NCBI RefSeq assembly: GCF_003635165.1
Contig: NZ_ML058624.1
Coordinates: 1-64,000, forward strand
Length of the DNA: 64,000 nt
Source: Burkholderia sp. Nafp2/4-1b
GTDB lineage: Bacteria > Pseudomonadota > Gammaproteobacteria > Burkholderiales > Burkholderiaceae
Direction of reading: 5' to 3'
Shown piece by piece: positions 18,499 through 27,877 of the stretch. Each line of letters starts with the position of its first letter. The first letter of the stretch is position 1. The notes beneath the pieces are model-generated. The model did no database searches and was not told the DNA's origin. It saw only the letters and a list, made by a program, of their open reading frames with translations. Made by a program: the position numbers and the translations under genes.

Positions 18499-18963
18499 AT
18501 GGAACAACTCGACAGGATCGATCGCGGCATGCTCGACATGCTCCAGCAGGACGGGCGCGTGTCGAATGCGCGACTCGCCGAAGCGTTCTCGCTGAGCGAG
18601 ACGTCGTGCTGGCGCCGGCTCAGGCGGCTGGAAGAAGCGGGGCTGATCGCCGGCTATCACGCGCGGCTCGATCGCAGAAAGCTGGGATTCGGCGTGATGG
18701 CGTTCGTGCAGATCGTTTGCACGCAGCACAGCGAGGAGGTGACGGCCGAGTTCGAACGCCTGATCCTGGTGAGTCCGAACGTGCTTGCGTGCGACAACAC
18801 GACCGGCGAGGCGGATTTCCTGCTGCAGGTGGTGGCGGCCGATCTCGACGACTACAGTCACTTCGTCGAGAGGGTGCTGCGCAAACTGCCGGGCGTGCTG
18901 AGCATCCGCTCGAACCTGTCGTTGCGGCAGCTGAAGTCGACGCAGCGGTTGCCGATCGCATGA
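18499..18963 (+). CDS. Lrp/AsnC-family transcriptional regulator
   Basis: A 154-residue regulator: N-terminal helix-turn-helix (IDRGMLDMLQQDGRVSNARLAEAFSLSET) and a C-terminal RAM ligand-binding domain (about 65-150). The ATG at 18499 has AAGGAG at 18488-18493; a TTG six codons earlier is less likely. Lrp/AsnC proteins form octamers and respond to amino acids. The divergent alcohol dehydrogenase is the most likely local target. Confidence 0.92.
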   Translation: MEQLDRIDRGMLDMLQQDGRVSNARLAEAFSLSETSCWRRLRRLEEAGLIAGYHARLDRRKLGFGVMAFVQIVCTQHSEEVTAEFERLILVSPNVLACDNTTGEADFLLQVVAADLDDYSHFVERVLRKLPGVLSIRSNLSLRQLKSTQRLPIA

Positions 18964-18997
18964 CGGCGCGCGCCGGCGCGCGCGCACGGGCGGGCGC

Positions 18998-19363
18998 TCA
19001 GTCGGCCAGCCGCTTGTCGGCGAGCGCCTTGCAGCAGTCTTCGTACACCCATTGCACGAGTTTCGCCCGGTAGTCGAGATCGTCGGTATCGACGATTTCC
19101 TCGACCGCGTCGCGCGCCCATGACGCGTCGACGAAGCCGGCGTGGCGCTTCGCGATGTCCTGCGCGAGCGCGGCCAGCTTGGCGATCGCGAGCCAGTCGG
19201 CCTGCCGGTGATGGCGGTCGAGCCAGCGGTGTGCGGCCTGCACGTGGAACGATGCGTCGGGCCAGGATTCGTTCAGGTAAAACGCGCCGAGATTGCCGCA
19301 GGTGAGCCAGCACAGCAGTTCCAGGCGATCTTGCGAGCCGAGGGTATGGGATGCATCGGTCAT
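18998..19363 (-). CDS. hypothetical protein
   Basis: A 121-residue (or 125 with GTG 19375) soluble protein rich in Ala, Trp and charged residues, largely helical (LELLCWLTCGNLGAFYLNES, WLAIAKLAALAQDIAKRHAG). No domain, signal peptide or catalytic motif is recognised. Neither candidate start has a good ribosome-binding site. It lies convergent to the Lrp gene. Confidence 0.6.
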   Translation of the reverse strand: MTDASHTLGSQDRLELLCWLTCGNLGAFYLNESWPDASFHVQAAHRWLDRHHRQADWLAIAKLAALAQDIAKRHAGFVDASWARDAVEEIVDTDDLDYRAKLVQWVYEDCCKALADKRLAD

Positions 19364-19621
19364 GGCAGCGCTCACGAAACCATCGATTCCGGGTGGCGCG
19401 GGCTGCAGCGGCCGGCGCCGATATTAAAAAAGATAGCACGATGCGGGCCACGTGGCGCGCCGGCGTCGCGCGGATGCCGCAGCAGCACGAAACCGGCGGC
19501 CGGGCGGCCGTTCCGCGAATCTCCGGGCGGGCCGTCCGGCGGCCCTCGCGGTTTCGTCCGACGTCATCGCCGGGCCGCGCGACACTCGTTAGAATGGCCG
19601 TTTTCCGGGAGACAGGAAGCG

Positions 19622-21058
19622 ATGAAAATCTACGACCAGTTCTACATCGACGGTGCATGGCGCAAACCGGCCGGCACGGGCACGATCGACGTGATCGACT
19701 CGGGCACCGAAGCCGTGATCGGCCGGATTCCCGAGGGCGTGGCGTCGGACGCGCACGACGCGATCCGCGCGGCGCGCGCCGCCTTCGACGCGTGGGCCGC
19801 GACGCCGGCCGCGACGCGCGCGGGTTACCTGCGCAAGATCGTCGAGCGCCTGCAGGCGCGCAGCGAGGAACTCGCGCAGTCGATCACCGGCGAAGTCGGG
19901 ATGCCGATCAAGCTGTCGCGCGCGATCCAGGTCGGCGGCCCGATCTACAACTGGAAGGCGTACGCGAAGCTCGCCGAATCGTTCGAATTCGAGGCGACGG
20001 TCGGCAATTCGCTGGTGGTGCGCGAGCCGGTCGGCGTCGTCGCGGCGATCACGCCGTGGAACTACCCGCTCAACCAGGTCACGCTGAAGGTCGCGCCGGC
20101 GCTGGCGGCCGGTTGCACGGTCGTGCTGAAGCCGTCCGAAGTCGCGCCGCTCAACGCGTTCATGCTCGCCGAGGCGATTCATGAAGCGGGCCTCCCGCCG
20201 GGCGTATTCAACCTCGTGTGCGGTTATGGCCCGGTCGTCGGCGAAGTGCTGGCCACCGATCCCGACGTCGACATGGTGTCGTTCACCGGCTCGACGCGCG
20301 CCGGCAAGCGCGTGGCCGAGCTCGCGGCCGCGGGCGTGAAGCGCGTGGCGCTCGAGCTGGGCGGCAAGTCGGCATCGGTGATCCTCGACGATGCCGATTT
20401 CGCGACGGCGGTGAAGGGCACGGTCAACGCGTGCTACCTGAACGCCGGGCAGACCTGCTCGGCGCACACGCGGTTGCTGGTGCCGGAGGCGCGCTACGAC
20501 GAAGCGCGCGAGATCGCGAAGGCGGCGGCCGAAGCGTATGTCGCCGGCGATCCGCGTCAGGAAACGACGCGCCTCGGCGCGCTCGCGTCGGCCGCGCAGC
20601 AGCAGCGCGTGCAGGCTTACATCCAGCGTGGGATCGATGATGGCGCGGAACTCGTGACGGGCGGCACGGGGCTGCCGGACGGGCTCGCAAAGGGCTTCTT
20701 CGTGAAGCCGACGGTATTCGGCCGCGTCGATCCGAAATCGACGATCGCGCAGGAGGAGATATTCGGGCCGGTGCTGTCGATCATCACGTATCGCGACGAA
20801 GACGAAGCGGTGCGGATCGCGAACGATTCGCCGTACGGGCTTGGCGGCGCGGTGTGGGCGGGCAGCGACGAACGTGCGATGCGCGTCGCGCGCCGCATCC
20901 GCACCGGGCAGGTCGACATCAACGGCGGCACGTGGAACGCCGCCGCGCCGTTCGGCGGCTACAAGCAGTCGGGGCATGGCCGCGAGAACGGCGTGTACGG
21001 CCTCGAAGAGTATCTCGAATACAAGTCGATGCAGCTCAAGCCCGCGAACCCGGGCTGA
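19622..21058 (+). CDS. aldehyde dehydrogenase family protein
   Basis: A 478-residue NAD(P)-dependent aldehyde dehydrogenase. The oxyanion Asn is in PWNYPL, the cofactor loop is FTGSTRAGKR, the general base Glu is in LELGGKS and the catalytic Cys in NAGQTCSAHTR; EEIFGPVLS and PFGGYKQSG(H)GREN are also present. Full length and all key residues intact. Substrate unknown; it stands alone and ends at a strong terminator. Confidence 0.94.
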   Translation: MKIYDQFYIDGAWRKPAGTGTIDVIDSGTEAVIGRIPEGVASDAHDAIRAARAAFDAWAATPAATRAGYLRKIVERLQARSEELAQSITGEVGMPIKLSRAIQVGGPIYNWKAYAKLAESFEFEATVGNSLVVREPVGVVAAITPWNYPLNQVTLKVAPALAAGCTVVLKPSEVAPLNAFMLAEAIHEAGLPPGVFNLVCGYGPVVGEVLATDPDVDMVSFTGSTRAGKRVAELAAAGVKRVALELGGKSASVILDDADFATAVKGTVNACYLNAGQTCSAHTRLLVPEARYDEAREIAKAAAEAYVAGDPRQETTRLGALASAAQQQRVQAYIQRGIDDGAELVTGGTGLPDGLAKGFFVKPTVFGRVDPKSTIAQEEIFGPVLSIITYRDEDEAVRIANDSPYGLGGAVWAGSDERAMRVARRIRTGQVDINGGTWNAAAPFGGYKQSGHGRENGVYGLEEYLEYKSMQLKPANPG

Positions 21059-21081
21059 ACGTTTCATCCTGCATGACCTGC

Positions 21082-21109
21082 AACGGCACGCTCGCGTGCC
21101 GTTTTTTTA
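21082..21109 (+). terminator. rho-independent terminator of the aldehyde dehydrogenase gene
   Basis: AACGGCACG at 21082-21090 pairs with CGTGCCGTT at 21095-21103 over a 4-nt loop and runs into T7. Confidence 0.93.
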
Positions 21110-21186
21110 TTGACGGACGTCAAGGTGCGCGCCGGTGGATCGTCGATCATCGCGGTTCCGATTTTCGATGTTTCGACGAGGTTCAG

Positions 21187-22377
21187 ATGACCGCACGCAC
21201 TTCCTTCCCGCCGCTGACGATTCGCGGCCGCACGTTGCTGCCCGTGGTGCAGGGCGGCATGGGTGTCGGCATCTCCGCGCACCGCCTTGCGGGCAGCGTT
21301 GCGCGCGAAGGCGCGCTCGGCACGATCGCCAGCATCGACCTGCGCCACCACCATGCGGACCTGCTCGCGCGCTGCCGCGCGAATCCCGATCGCGCGACGC
21401 TCGAGGCCGCGAACCTCGACGCGCTCGCTCGCGAGATTCGCCTCGCGAAGACCTACAGCGAAGGACGCGGGATGATCGCGGTCAACGTGATGAAGGCGGT
21501 GAGCGCGCATGCGGACTACGTGCGCGTCGCGTGCGACGAGGGCGCGGACGCGATCGTGATGGGCGCGGGCCTGCCGCTCGATCTGCCCGATCTCACGGCG
21601 AGCCATGACATCGCGCTGATCCCGATCCTGTCGGACAGCCGCGGGATCGCGCTGGTGCTGAAGAAATGGATGAAGAAGGGGCGGCTGCCCGATGCGATCG
21701 TGATCGAGCATCCGGCGCACGCGGGCGGCCATCTCGGCGTCACGCAGCTCGACGACATGCACGATGCGCGCTTCGACTTCGCACGCGTGCTCGACGAGAC
21801 CGCGCAGGTGATGGCGTCGCTCGGCCTCGCGCGCGACACGATCCCGCTGATCGTCGCGGGCGGGATCAATAGCCACGCGACGGTACGCGCGGCGCTTGCC
21901 GCCGGCGCGAACGGCGTGCAGGTCGGAACGCCGTTCGCGGTGACGGAAGAGGGCGATGCGCATCCGAATTTCAAGCGCGTGCTCGCCGATGCGCTGCCCG
22001 ACGACATCGTCGAATTCGTCAGCGTGACGGGATTGCCGGCGCGCGCGGTGAAGACGCCGTGGCTCGATCGTTACCTGCGCAACGAAACGCGCATCCGCAA
22101 CAAGCTCGGAGCGTTCAGGCAACGCTGCCCGACCGCGCTCGAATGCCTGAGCGTATGCGGGCTGCGCGACGGCATCGAGAAGTTCGGTCATTTCTGCATC
22201 GACACGCGGCTCGCGGCAGCATTGCGCGGCGACGTCGCGAACGGGCTGTTCTTCCGCGGCCGCGAAGCGCTGCCGTTCGGCAACGCGATCCGCAGCGTGC
22301 ACGATCTGCTCGATCTGCTGCTGACGGGCCGGACGGCGGAGCCTGCGACAAACCGTCCCACGTTTACGCTGGCTTGA
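21187..22377 (+). CDS. nitronate monooxygenase (2-nitropropane dioxygenase family)
   Basis: A 396-residue FMN-dependent TIM-barrel protein. Motifs: PVVQGGMGVGIS near the N-terminus for FMN phosphate, HPAHAGGHLG containing the catalytic-type His, and IVAGGINSHATVRAALAAGANGVQVGTPF for the cofactor. The family oxidises alkyl nitronates to carbonyls and nitrite. A C-terminal extension with several cysteines (RQRCPTALECLSVCGL) is longer than in the minimal enzymes. Its stop codon lies inside an FNR/ANR-type box that belongs to the downstream ompW. Confidence 0.88.
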   Translation: MTARTSFPPLTIRGRTLLPVVQGGMGVGISAHRLAGSVAREGALGTIASIDLRHHHADLLARCRANPDRATLEAANLDALAREIRLAKTYSEGRGMIAVNVMKAVSAHADYVRVACDEGADAIVMGAGLPLDLPDLTASHDIALIPILSDSRGIALVLKKWMKKGRLPDAIVIEHPAHAGGHLGVTQLDDMHDARFDFARVLDETAQVMASLGLARDTIPLIVAGGINSHATVRAALAAGANGVQVGTPFAVTEEGDAHPNFKRVLADALPDDIVEFVSVTGLPARAVKTPWLDRYLRNETRIRNKLGAFRQRCPTALECLSVCGLRDGIEKFGHFCIDTRLAAALRGDVANGLFFRGREALPFGNAIRSVHDLLDLLLTGRTAEPATNRPTFTLA

Positions 22378-22387
22378 CGAATATCAA
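22374..22387 (+). promoter_or_regulatory. FNR/ANR box upstream of ompW
   Basis: TTGAC-GAAT-ATCAA matches the FNR/ANR consensus TTGAT-N4-ATCAA in nine of ten positions. Its centre (22380.5) is 41.5 nt from a start site at 22422 that a -10-like GAGAAT at 22410-22415 would give, the class II activator geometry. OmpW genes are known FNR targets in other proteobacteria. Confidence 0.7.
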
Positions 22388-22442
22388 GATGACGAAAAGA
22401 CCCTACGTGGAGAATGGGAACCATTCTTTGGGGGTCCGTACC

Positions 22443-23084
22443 ATGCATAAAACGATTCGAACTTGTGTCACCGCAGCCGCCGTCGCGGCCAGCATCGTCG
22501 CGATGCCGTCGCTGTCGCACGCGGCGTCGCCGGGCGACGGCATCAACCAGGGTGACGTCCTGGTCCGGCTGCGCGCGATCAGCATCCAGCCGAACGAGCG
22601 CGCGAGCGACACGCTCGGTGCAATCAACACGGGCGTGAACAACGCGATCGTGCCGGAGCTCGACTTCACGTACATGATCCGCGACTACCTCGGCGTCGAG
22701 CTGATCCTCGGCACGTCGCGTCATCAGATGACGTCGAGCCTCGGCAATCTCGGCGGCGTGGGCGTGCTGCCGCCGACGCTGTTGCTGCAGTATCACTTCA
22801 ACCATGCGGGCAAGGTTCGTCCGTACGTCGGCGCCGGGTTGAACTACACGTACTTCTACAACAACGGGCTCAACGTCGGCGGGGAAGGCGTGTCGATCAA
22901 CAAGAGCAGCTTCGGTCCCGCGCTGCAGTTCGGCGTGGACGTGCAGCTGACGAAGAAGGTGTTCATGAACGTCGACGTGAAGAAGATCTGGATGAGCACC
23001 GATGCGACGCTCGGCGACAAGGGCATCGGCACGCTGCACATCGATCCGCTGATCGTCGGCGTGGGCGTCGGGATGAAGTTCTAG
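22443..23084 (+). CDS. ompW: outer membrane protein OmpW
   Basis: A 213-residue outer-membrane protein with signal peptide (TAAAVAASIVAMPSLSHA) and an eight-strand beta-barrel pattern ending in an aromatic residue (VGVGVGMKF). Diagnostic segments are PELDFTYMIRDYLGVELI, LLLQYHFN and RPYVGAGLNYTYFY. OmpW forms a narrow hydrophobic channel and is tied to anaerobic and stress responses. GGGGG at 22430-22434 serves as ribosome-binding site. An FNR/ANR box lies 56 nt upstream and a terminator follows. Confidence 0.94.
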   Translation: MHKTIRTCVTAAAVAASIVAMPSLSHAASPGDGINQGDVLVRLRAISIQPNERASDTLGAINTGVNNAIVPELDFTYMIRDYLGVELILGTSRHQMTSSLGNLGGVGVLPPTLLLQYHFNHAGKVRPYVGAGLNYTYFYNNGLNVGGEGVSINKSSFGPALQFGVDVQLTKKVFMNVDVKKIWMSTDATLGDKGIGTLHIDPLIVGVGVGMKF

Positions 23085-23115
23085 ACGCGACGGAAAAAGA
23101 ACAGAGTTGGGGTTG

Positions 23116-23148
23116 GCGGCATGGCGGTCGGCATGCCGCTCTTTTTTT
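23116..23148 (+). terminator. rho-independent terminator of ompW
   Basis: GCGGCATG at 23116-23123 pairs with CATGCCGC at 23132-23139, followed by TCTTTTTTT. Confidence 0.9.
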
Positions 23149-23159
23149 GCGCGGCGGAT

Positions 23160-23363
23160 TTACAGCTTGTCGTACTGGAAGCGCATCGCGGTGCCTTCGC
23201 GCGTGATGCGCTCCCACACCGTGCGTTTTTCGTCGTCGCTCAGGAACACCCAGTTCGAGACTTCGGCGGCCGTGCGGCCGCAGCCCTTGCAGACTTCGTC
23301 GAAGAGCGTCGAGCACACGCCGATGCAGGGGCTGTCGGGGAGGTCGTGAAGATTGGAGGCCAT
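23160..23363 (-). CDS. DUF1289 family protein
   Basis: A 67-residue protein with the DUF1289 cysteine pattern SPCIGVCS...CKGCGRT and the typical W-R-I ending. The four cysteines suggest a small metal or Fe-S site; the family's role is unknown. The stop is close behind the ompW terminator, which it may share as a convergent gene. Confidence 0.9.
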   Translation of the reverse strand: MASNLHDLPDSPCIGVCSTLFDEVCKGCGRTAAEVSNWVFLSDDEKRTVWERITREGTAMRFQYDKL

Positions 23364-23748
23364 CGGGAGGGTTCGCGCAGTGAAATCGTCAGGGCGTCAT
23401 TTTAATGCATCGGCACCGGTCGGCCCGCGGGCGTCGCCGGCGGGCTGTCCGGTCGCGTGGCCGTGACACTGCGGCGCGCATTGCCCGGCTGCCCGAACGC
23501 TTTCTTTTCCTGATGGACAGGCGCCGATTACCCGATAGAATTCCCCGGGGATAGCCAACCGCCGCGGCCCGCCTGGCGCGGCTCGCGGCGGTAATCTGTT
23601 CCGTTTGCGCGACACCGGCATGATTTTTTTGTGACGGGGCGCGAATGATGGTAGTTTTCGGGGTTTTCAAGGGGCGGCGTGCCAGAATGCGCCGCCATGA
23701 CGAGGCAGACGGCAGCCGGGCAACCTGTCCGGCCGAAGGGAGAACGGG
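23364..23748. other. 385-bp intergenic region before potF
   Basis: Divergent promoters for the DUF1289 gene and the polyamine operon must lie here, but no convincing hexamer pair was found. The only structure seen is a GTTTTC direct repeat at about 23653-23668. Confidence 0.4.
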
Positions 23749-24843
23749 ATGAAAGCAAAGGTAGTGGGCCGGTTCGCAGCGCTCGCGCTGTGCGTGGGTG
23801 CATCGGCGGCGGCGGCGAAGGATACGCAGCTCAATATCTATAACTGGTCGGACTACATTGCGAAGGACACGATCCCGAACTTCGAGAAGCAGGCGGGCGT
23901 CAAGGTCCGCTACGACAACTACGACAGCGACGACACGCTGCAGGCGAAGCTGCTGACGGGCAGTTCGGGCTACGACATCGTCGTGCCGACCAGCAACTAC
24001 GCGGGCAAGCAGATCGCCGCCGGCATCTTCGCGCCGCTCGACAAGTCGAAGCTGCCGAACCTCAAGTACCTCGATCCGCAGCTGATGGCGCTCGTTGCCG
24101 GCGCCGACCCGGGCAACAAGTATTCGGTGCCCTGGGCGTACGGCACGACCGGCCTCGCATACAACCTGACGAAGGCGCAGCAGGCGCTCGGCAAGGTCCC
24201 GCTCGACAACTGGGACATCCTGTTCAAGCCGGAAAACCTCGCGAAGCTGAAGACCTGCGGCGTGTCGGTGCTCGATGCGCCGGACCAGATGTTCGCGGCA
24301 GCGCTGCACTACATCGGCAAGGATCCGATGAGCACGAACCCGGCCGACTACAAGGCCGCGATGGACGTGCTGAAGAAGATCCGCCCGTACATCACGCAGT
24401 TCAACTCGTCGGGCTACATCAACGATCTGGTCGGCGGCGACATCTGCTTCGCGTTCGGCTGGTCGGGCGACGTCGTGATCGCGAAGCATCGCGCGATGGA
24501 AGCGAAGAAGCCGTACAAGGTCGAGTACTACATTCCGAAGGGCGGCGCGCCGGTCTGGTTCGACGTGATGGCGATTCCGAAGGACGCGAAGAACAAGGAA
24601 GCCGCGCTGCAGTGGATCAACTACATCGAGGATCCGAAGGTGCACGCGGCGATCACGAACGCCGTGTACTACCCGAGCGCGAACGCCGAGGCCCGCAAGT
24701 ACGTGCGGCCGGACGTCGCGAACGACCCGGCCGTCTACCCGCCGGCCGACGTCGTGAAGACGCTGTTCCTGCTGAAGCCGCTGCCGCCTGAAATCCAGCG
24801 TCTGCAGACGCGTCTGTGGACCGAGCTGAAATCGGGCCGCTGA
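23749..24843 (+). CDS. potF: putrescine/polyamine ABC transporter substrate-binding protein PotF
   Basis: A 364-residue periplasmic protein with signal peptide (RFAALALCVGASAAAA). The mature start LNIYNWSDYIAKDTIPNFEK and the polyamine-binding residues around YDNYDSDDTLQAKLL, WAYGTTGLAYN and FGWSGDV are characteristic of PotF/PotD. First gene of potFGHI; an attenuator-like hairpin follows, which would keep binding-protein levels above those of the membrane complex. Confidence 0.94.
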   Translation: MKAKVVGRFAALALCVGASAAAAKDTQLNIYNWSDYIAKDTIPNFEKQAGVKVRYDNYDSDDTLQAKLLTGSSGYDIVVPTSNYAGKQIAAGIFAPLDKSKLPNLKYLDPQLMALVAGADPGNKYSVPWAYGTTGLAYNLTKAQQALGKVPLDNWDILFKPENLAKLKTCGVSVLDAPDQMFAAALHYIGKDPMSTNPADYKAAMDVLKKIRPYITQFNSSGYINDLVGGDICFAFGWSGDVVIAKHRAMEAKKPYKVEYYIPKGGAPVWFDVMAIPKDAKNKEAALQWINYIEDPKVHAAITNAVYYPSANAEARKYVRPDVANDPAVYPPADVVKTLFLLKPLPPEIQRLQTRLWTELKSGR

Positions 24844-24871
24844 CGCGAGCCGGAGTGAGCCAGCAGTCATG

Positions 24872-24897
24872 AAGCCCCTGGGTGCCCCCGGGGGCTT
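24872..24897 (+). terminator. intra-operon attenuator hairpin between potF and potG
   Basis: AAGCCCC at 24872-24878 pairs with GGGGCTT at 24891-24897, followed by a T-poor TGTTCG. The stem lies in the 87-nt potF-potG gap and is probably a partial terminator or mRNA-stabilising structure. Confidence 0.6.
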
Positions 24898-24930
24898 TGT
24901 TCGTCAAACGCAGGAGAGAAGCAGCACATC

Positions 24931-26091
24931 ATGAATAGCCAGTCGGGTGCGCCGGTCGCGGCCGCGCCGTCCTTCGTTCCTTCGCCCGGCGCCGGCACGC
25001 GCGCCGAGAACTTTGTCCAGATCGTCGACGCCGTCAAGAAATTCGGCGAGACCGAAGTGGTGCGCAACGTCAGCCTCACGGTGCGCCAGGGCGAGCTGTT
25101 CGCGCTGCTGGGCAGCTCGGGTTCCGGCAAGTCGACGCTGTTGCGGATGCTCGCGGGCCTCGAGACGGTCACGTCGGGCAAGATCCTGATCGACGGCGAG
25201 GATCTCGCGCAGATGCCGCCGTACAAGCGGCCCGTGAACATGATGTTCCAGTCGTATGCGCTGTTCCCGCACATGTCGGTCGAAGCGAACGTCGCATACG
25301 GCCTGAAGCAGGAAGGCACGCCGAAGGCCGAGCTGAAGGAGCGTGTCGCGGCGGCGCTGGAGCTCGTGCAGATGAGCAAGTACGCGAAGCGCAAGCCGCA
25401 CCAGCTGTCGGGCGGCCAGCAGCAGCGCGTCGCGCTCGCGCGTTCGCTCGTGAAGCGCCCGAAGGTGCTGCTGCTCGACGAGCCGATGTCGGCGCTCGAC
25501 AAGCAGATCCGCCAGCGCACGCAGATCGAGCTCGTCAACATCCTGAAGAAGGTGGGCGTCACCTGCATCATGGTCACGCACGACCAGGAAGAAGCGATGA
25601 CGATGGCGAACCGGCTCGCCGTGATGAGCGAAGGGCAGATCGTGCAGATCGGCACGCCGAACGAAGTCTACGAATATCCGAACAGCCGTTTCTCGGCCGA
25701 ATTCATCGGCTCGACGAACCTGTTCGACGGCGTTACCGTCGAGGACGAGCCGGATTACGTGTACATCGAGTCGCCGGAGCTGCCGAGCCGGCTGTATGTG
25801 AGCCACGGGATCACGGGCCCGCTCGGGATGCCGGTCACGGTGTCGGTGCGCCCCGAGCGGATCGCGCTCACGCGCAAGCCGCCCGAAGGCGCGTTCAACT
25901 GGGCGCGCGGCAGGATCACGAACGTCGCGTACATGGGCGGCTATTCGCTGTATCACGTGAAGCTCGACGCGGGCAAGACGGTGATCGCGAACGTATCGAG
26001 CCTCGCGATCACCGAGCTCGACACGCCGTCGCTCGGCGACGAGATCTACGTGCGCTGGAGCGCGACGGCAGGGGTGGTGCTGACGTCATGA
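24931..26091 (+). CDS. potG: polyamine ABC transporter ATP-binding protein PotG
   Basis: A 386-residue ATPase: Walker A GSSGSGKST near residue 63, signature LSGGQQQRVALARSL, Walker B VLLLDEPMSALD, H-loop MVTHDQEEA, then a TOBE regulatory domain (VSVRPERIAL) from about residue 290. Energises putrescine uptake through PotH/PotI. Its stop overlaps the start of potH (ATGA at 26088). Confidence 0.95.
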   Translation: MNSQSGAPVAAAPSFVPSPGAGTRAENFVQIVDAVKKFGETEVVRNVSLTVRQGELFALLGSSGSGKSTLLRMLAGLETVTSGKILIDGEDLAQMPPYKRPVNMMFQSYALFPHMSVEANVAYGLKQEGTPKAELKERVAAALELVQMSKYAKRKPHQLSGGQQQRVALARSLVKRPKVLLLDEPMSALDKQIRQRTQIELVNILKKVGVTCIMVTHDQEEAMTMANRLAVMSEGQIVQIGTPNEVYEYPNSRFSAEFIGSTNLFDGVTVEDEPDYVYIESPELPSRLYVSHGITGPLGMPVTVSVRPERIALTRKPPEGAFNWARGRITNVAYMGGYSLYHVKLDAGKTVIANVSSLAITELDTPSLGDEIYVRWSATAGVVLTS

Positions 26092-27017
26092 CCGCGCTCA
26101 AGTCCCTGCTCGCATGGCCGGTGCGGCGCTTCAACCTCACCGGCGGCTCGGCGGTCGTCGCGGGGCCGTACACGTGGCTCGTGCTGTTCTTCCTGGTGCC
26201 GTTCGTGCTGGTCGTGAAGATCAGCTTCGCGGAGCTGCAGCTCGGCATCCCGCCGTATACGGAACTCGCGTCGTACACCGAGGGCGTGGTGCACATCGCG
26301 CTGAACCTGTCGCACTACGCGTTCCTGCTCACCGACAGCCTGTATTTCGCGACCTACGTGAATTCGGTGGAGGTGGCCGCGATCACGACGCTGCTGTGCC
26401 TGCTGATCGGCTATCCGATGGCGTACTACATCGCGCGTTCGAATCCGGCGACCCGCAACCTGCTGATGATGGGCGTGATGCTGCCGTTCTGGACGTCGTT
26501 CCTGATCCGCGTGTATGCATGGATCGGGATCCTGAAGAACAACGGGCTCCTGAACAACTTCCTGATGTGGATCGGCCTCACGCATACGCCGATCGAGCTG
26601 TACCGCACCAACTACGCGGTGTACATCGGGATGGTGTATTCGTACCTGCCGTTCCTCGTGATGCCGCTGTACGCGCACCTCGTGAAGATGGACCTGCGCC
26701 TGCTCGAAGCCGCGTACGACCTCGGCGCGAAGCCGTGGAAGGCGTTCGTGCAGATCACGCTGCCGCTGTCGAAGAACGGGATCATCGCGGGCTGCCTGCT
26801 GGTGTTCATTCCGGCGGTCGGCGAGTACGTGATTCCGGAACTGCTCGGCGGCGCGAATACGCTGATGATCGGCCGCGTGATGTGGAATGAGTTCTTCAAC
26901 AACGCAGACTGGCCGATGGCGTCGGCCGTGACCTGCGCGATGGTGCTGCTGCTGCTCGTGCCGATGGCGATGTTCCAGCACTTCCAGGCGAAGGAGCAGG
27001 AGGGCCGCCGTCGATGA
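26088..27017 (+). CDS. potH: polyamine ABC transporter permease PotH
   Basis: A 309-residue permease with six predicted membrane segments and the EAA loop that contacts the ATPase (RLLEAAYDLGAKPWKAFVQITLPLS). It has the long periplasmic loop after the first helix usual for PotH. Overlaps both neighbours by 4 nt, so translation of the operon is coupled. Confidence 0.95.
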   Translation: MTALKSLLAWPVRRFNLTGGSAVVAGPYTWLVLFFLVPFVLVVKISFAELQLGIPPYTELASYTEGVVHIALNLSHYAFLLTDSLYFATYVNSVEVAAITTLLCLLIGYPMAYYIARSNPATRNLLMMGVMLPFWTSFLIRVYAWIGILKNNGLLNNFLMWIGLTHTPIELYRTNYAVYIGMVYSYLPFLVMPLYAHLVKMDLRLLEAAYDLGAKPWKAFVQITLPLSKNGIIAGCLLVFIPAVGEYVIPELLGGANTLMIGRVMWNEFFNNADWPMASAVTCAMVLLLLVPMAMFQHFQAKEQEGRRR

Positions 27018-27835
27018 AGCCGAATCGTTACCTGCAGTTCGCGGCGCTGTTCGCCGGCTTCGCGTTCCTGTACATCCCGATCGTCAGCCTGATCGTCTAT
27101 TCGTTCAACGAGTCGAAGCTCGTCACCGTGTGGTCGGGCTTCTCGCTGCGCTGGTACTCGGCGCTCGTGCAGGACGACGAGCTGCTGACGGCCGCGTGGC
27201 TGTCGCTGAAGATCGGCTTGCTGACCGCGTTCGCGTCGGTGTTCATCGGCACGTGGGCCGGCTTCGTGCTCGCACGGATGGGCCGCTTTCGCGGCTTCGC
27301 GCTGTTCAGCGGGATGATCAACGCGCCGCTGGTGATTCCCGAGGTGATCCAGGGGATCTCGCTGCTGCTGCTGTTCATCGAGCTCGCGAAGTGGATCGGC
27401 TGGCCGGCCGAGCGCGGCGTGTTCACGATCTGGCTGGGGCACGTGATGCTGTGCATCTCGTACGTCGCGATCATCGTGCAGTCGCGCGTGCGCGAGCTGA
27501 ACCCGTCGCTCGAGGAAGCCGCGCTCGATCTCGGCGCGACGCCGCTGAAGGTGTTCTTCACGGTCACGCTGCCGCTGATCTCGCAGGCGCTGATCGCAGG
27601 CTGGCTGCTGTCGTTCACGCTGTCGATCGACGACCTGGTGCTGTCGGCGTTCCTGTCGGGCCCCGGCTCGACGACGCTGCCGCTCGTCGTGTTCTCGCGC
27701 GTGCGGCTTGGCCTGAACCCGGAGATGAACGCGCTCGCGACGCTGTTCATCGTCGCGGTGACGGCCGGCGTCGTGATCGCGAATTTCGTGATGCTGCGTC
27801 AGGAGCGCAAGCGAATGATGGCGTTCGCGGTCTGA
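27014..27835 (+). CDS. potI: polyamine ABC transporter permease PotI
   Basis: A 273-residue permease with six membrane segments and the EAA loop NPSLEEAALDLGATPLKVFFTVTLPL. PotI pairs with PotH as the heterodimeric channel. Starts inside the end of potH (ATGA at 27014) and ends before a bidirectional terminator. Confidence 0.95.
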   Translation: MKPNRYLQFAALFAGFAFLYIPIVSLIVYSFNESKLVTVWSGFSLRWYSALVQDDELLTAAWLSLKIGLLTAFASVFIGTWAGFVLARMGRFRGFALFSGMINAPLVIPEVIQGISLLLLFIELAKWIGWPAERGVFTIWLGHVMLCISYVAIIVQSRVRELNPSLEEAALDLGATPLKVFFTVTLPLISQALIAGWLLSFTLSIDDLVLSAFLSGPGSTTLPLVVFSRVRLGLNPEMNALATLFIVAVTAGVVIANFVMLRQERKRMMAFAV

Positions 27836-27877
27836 CGGCGAGCGCGTCGCCACGCACAGGTTGCCGACGCAACGAAC

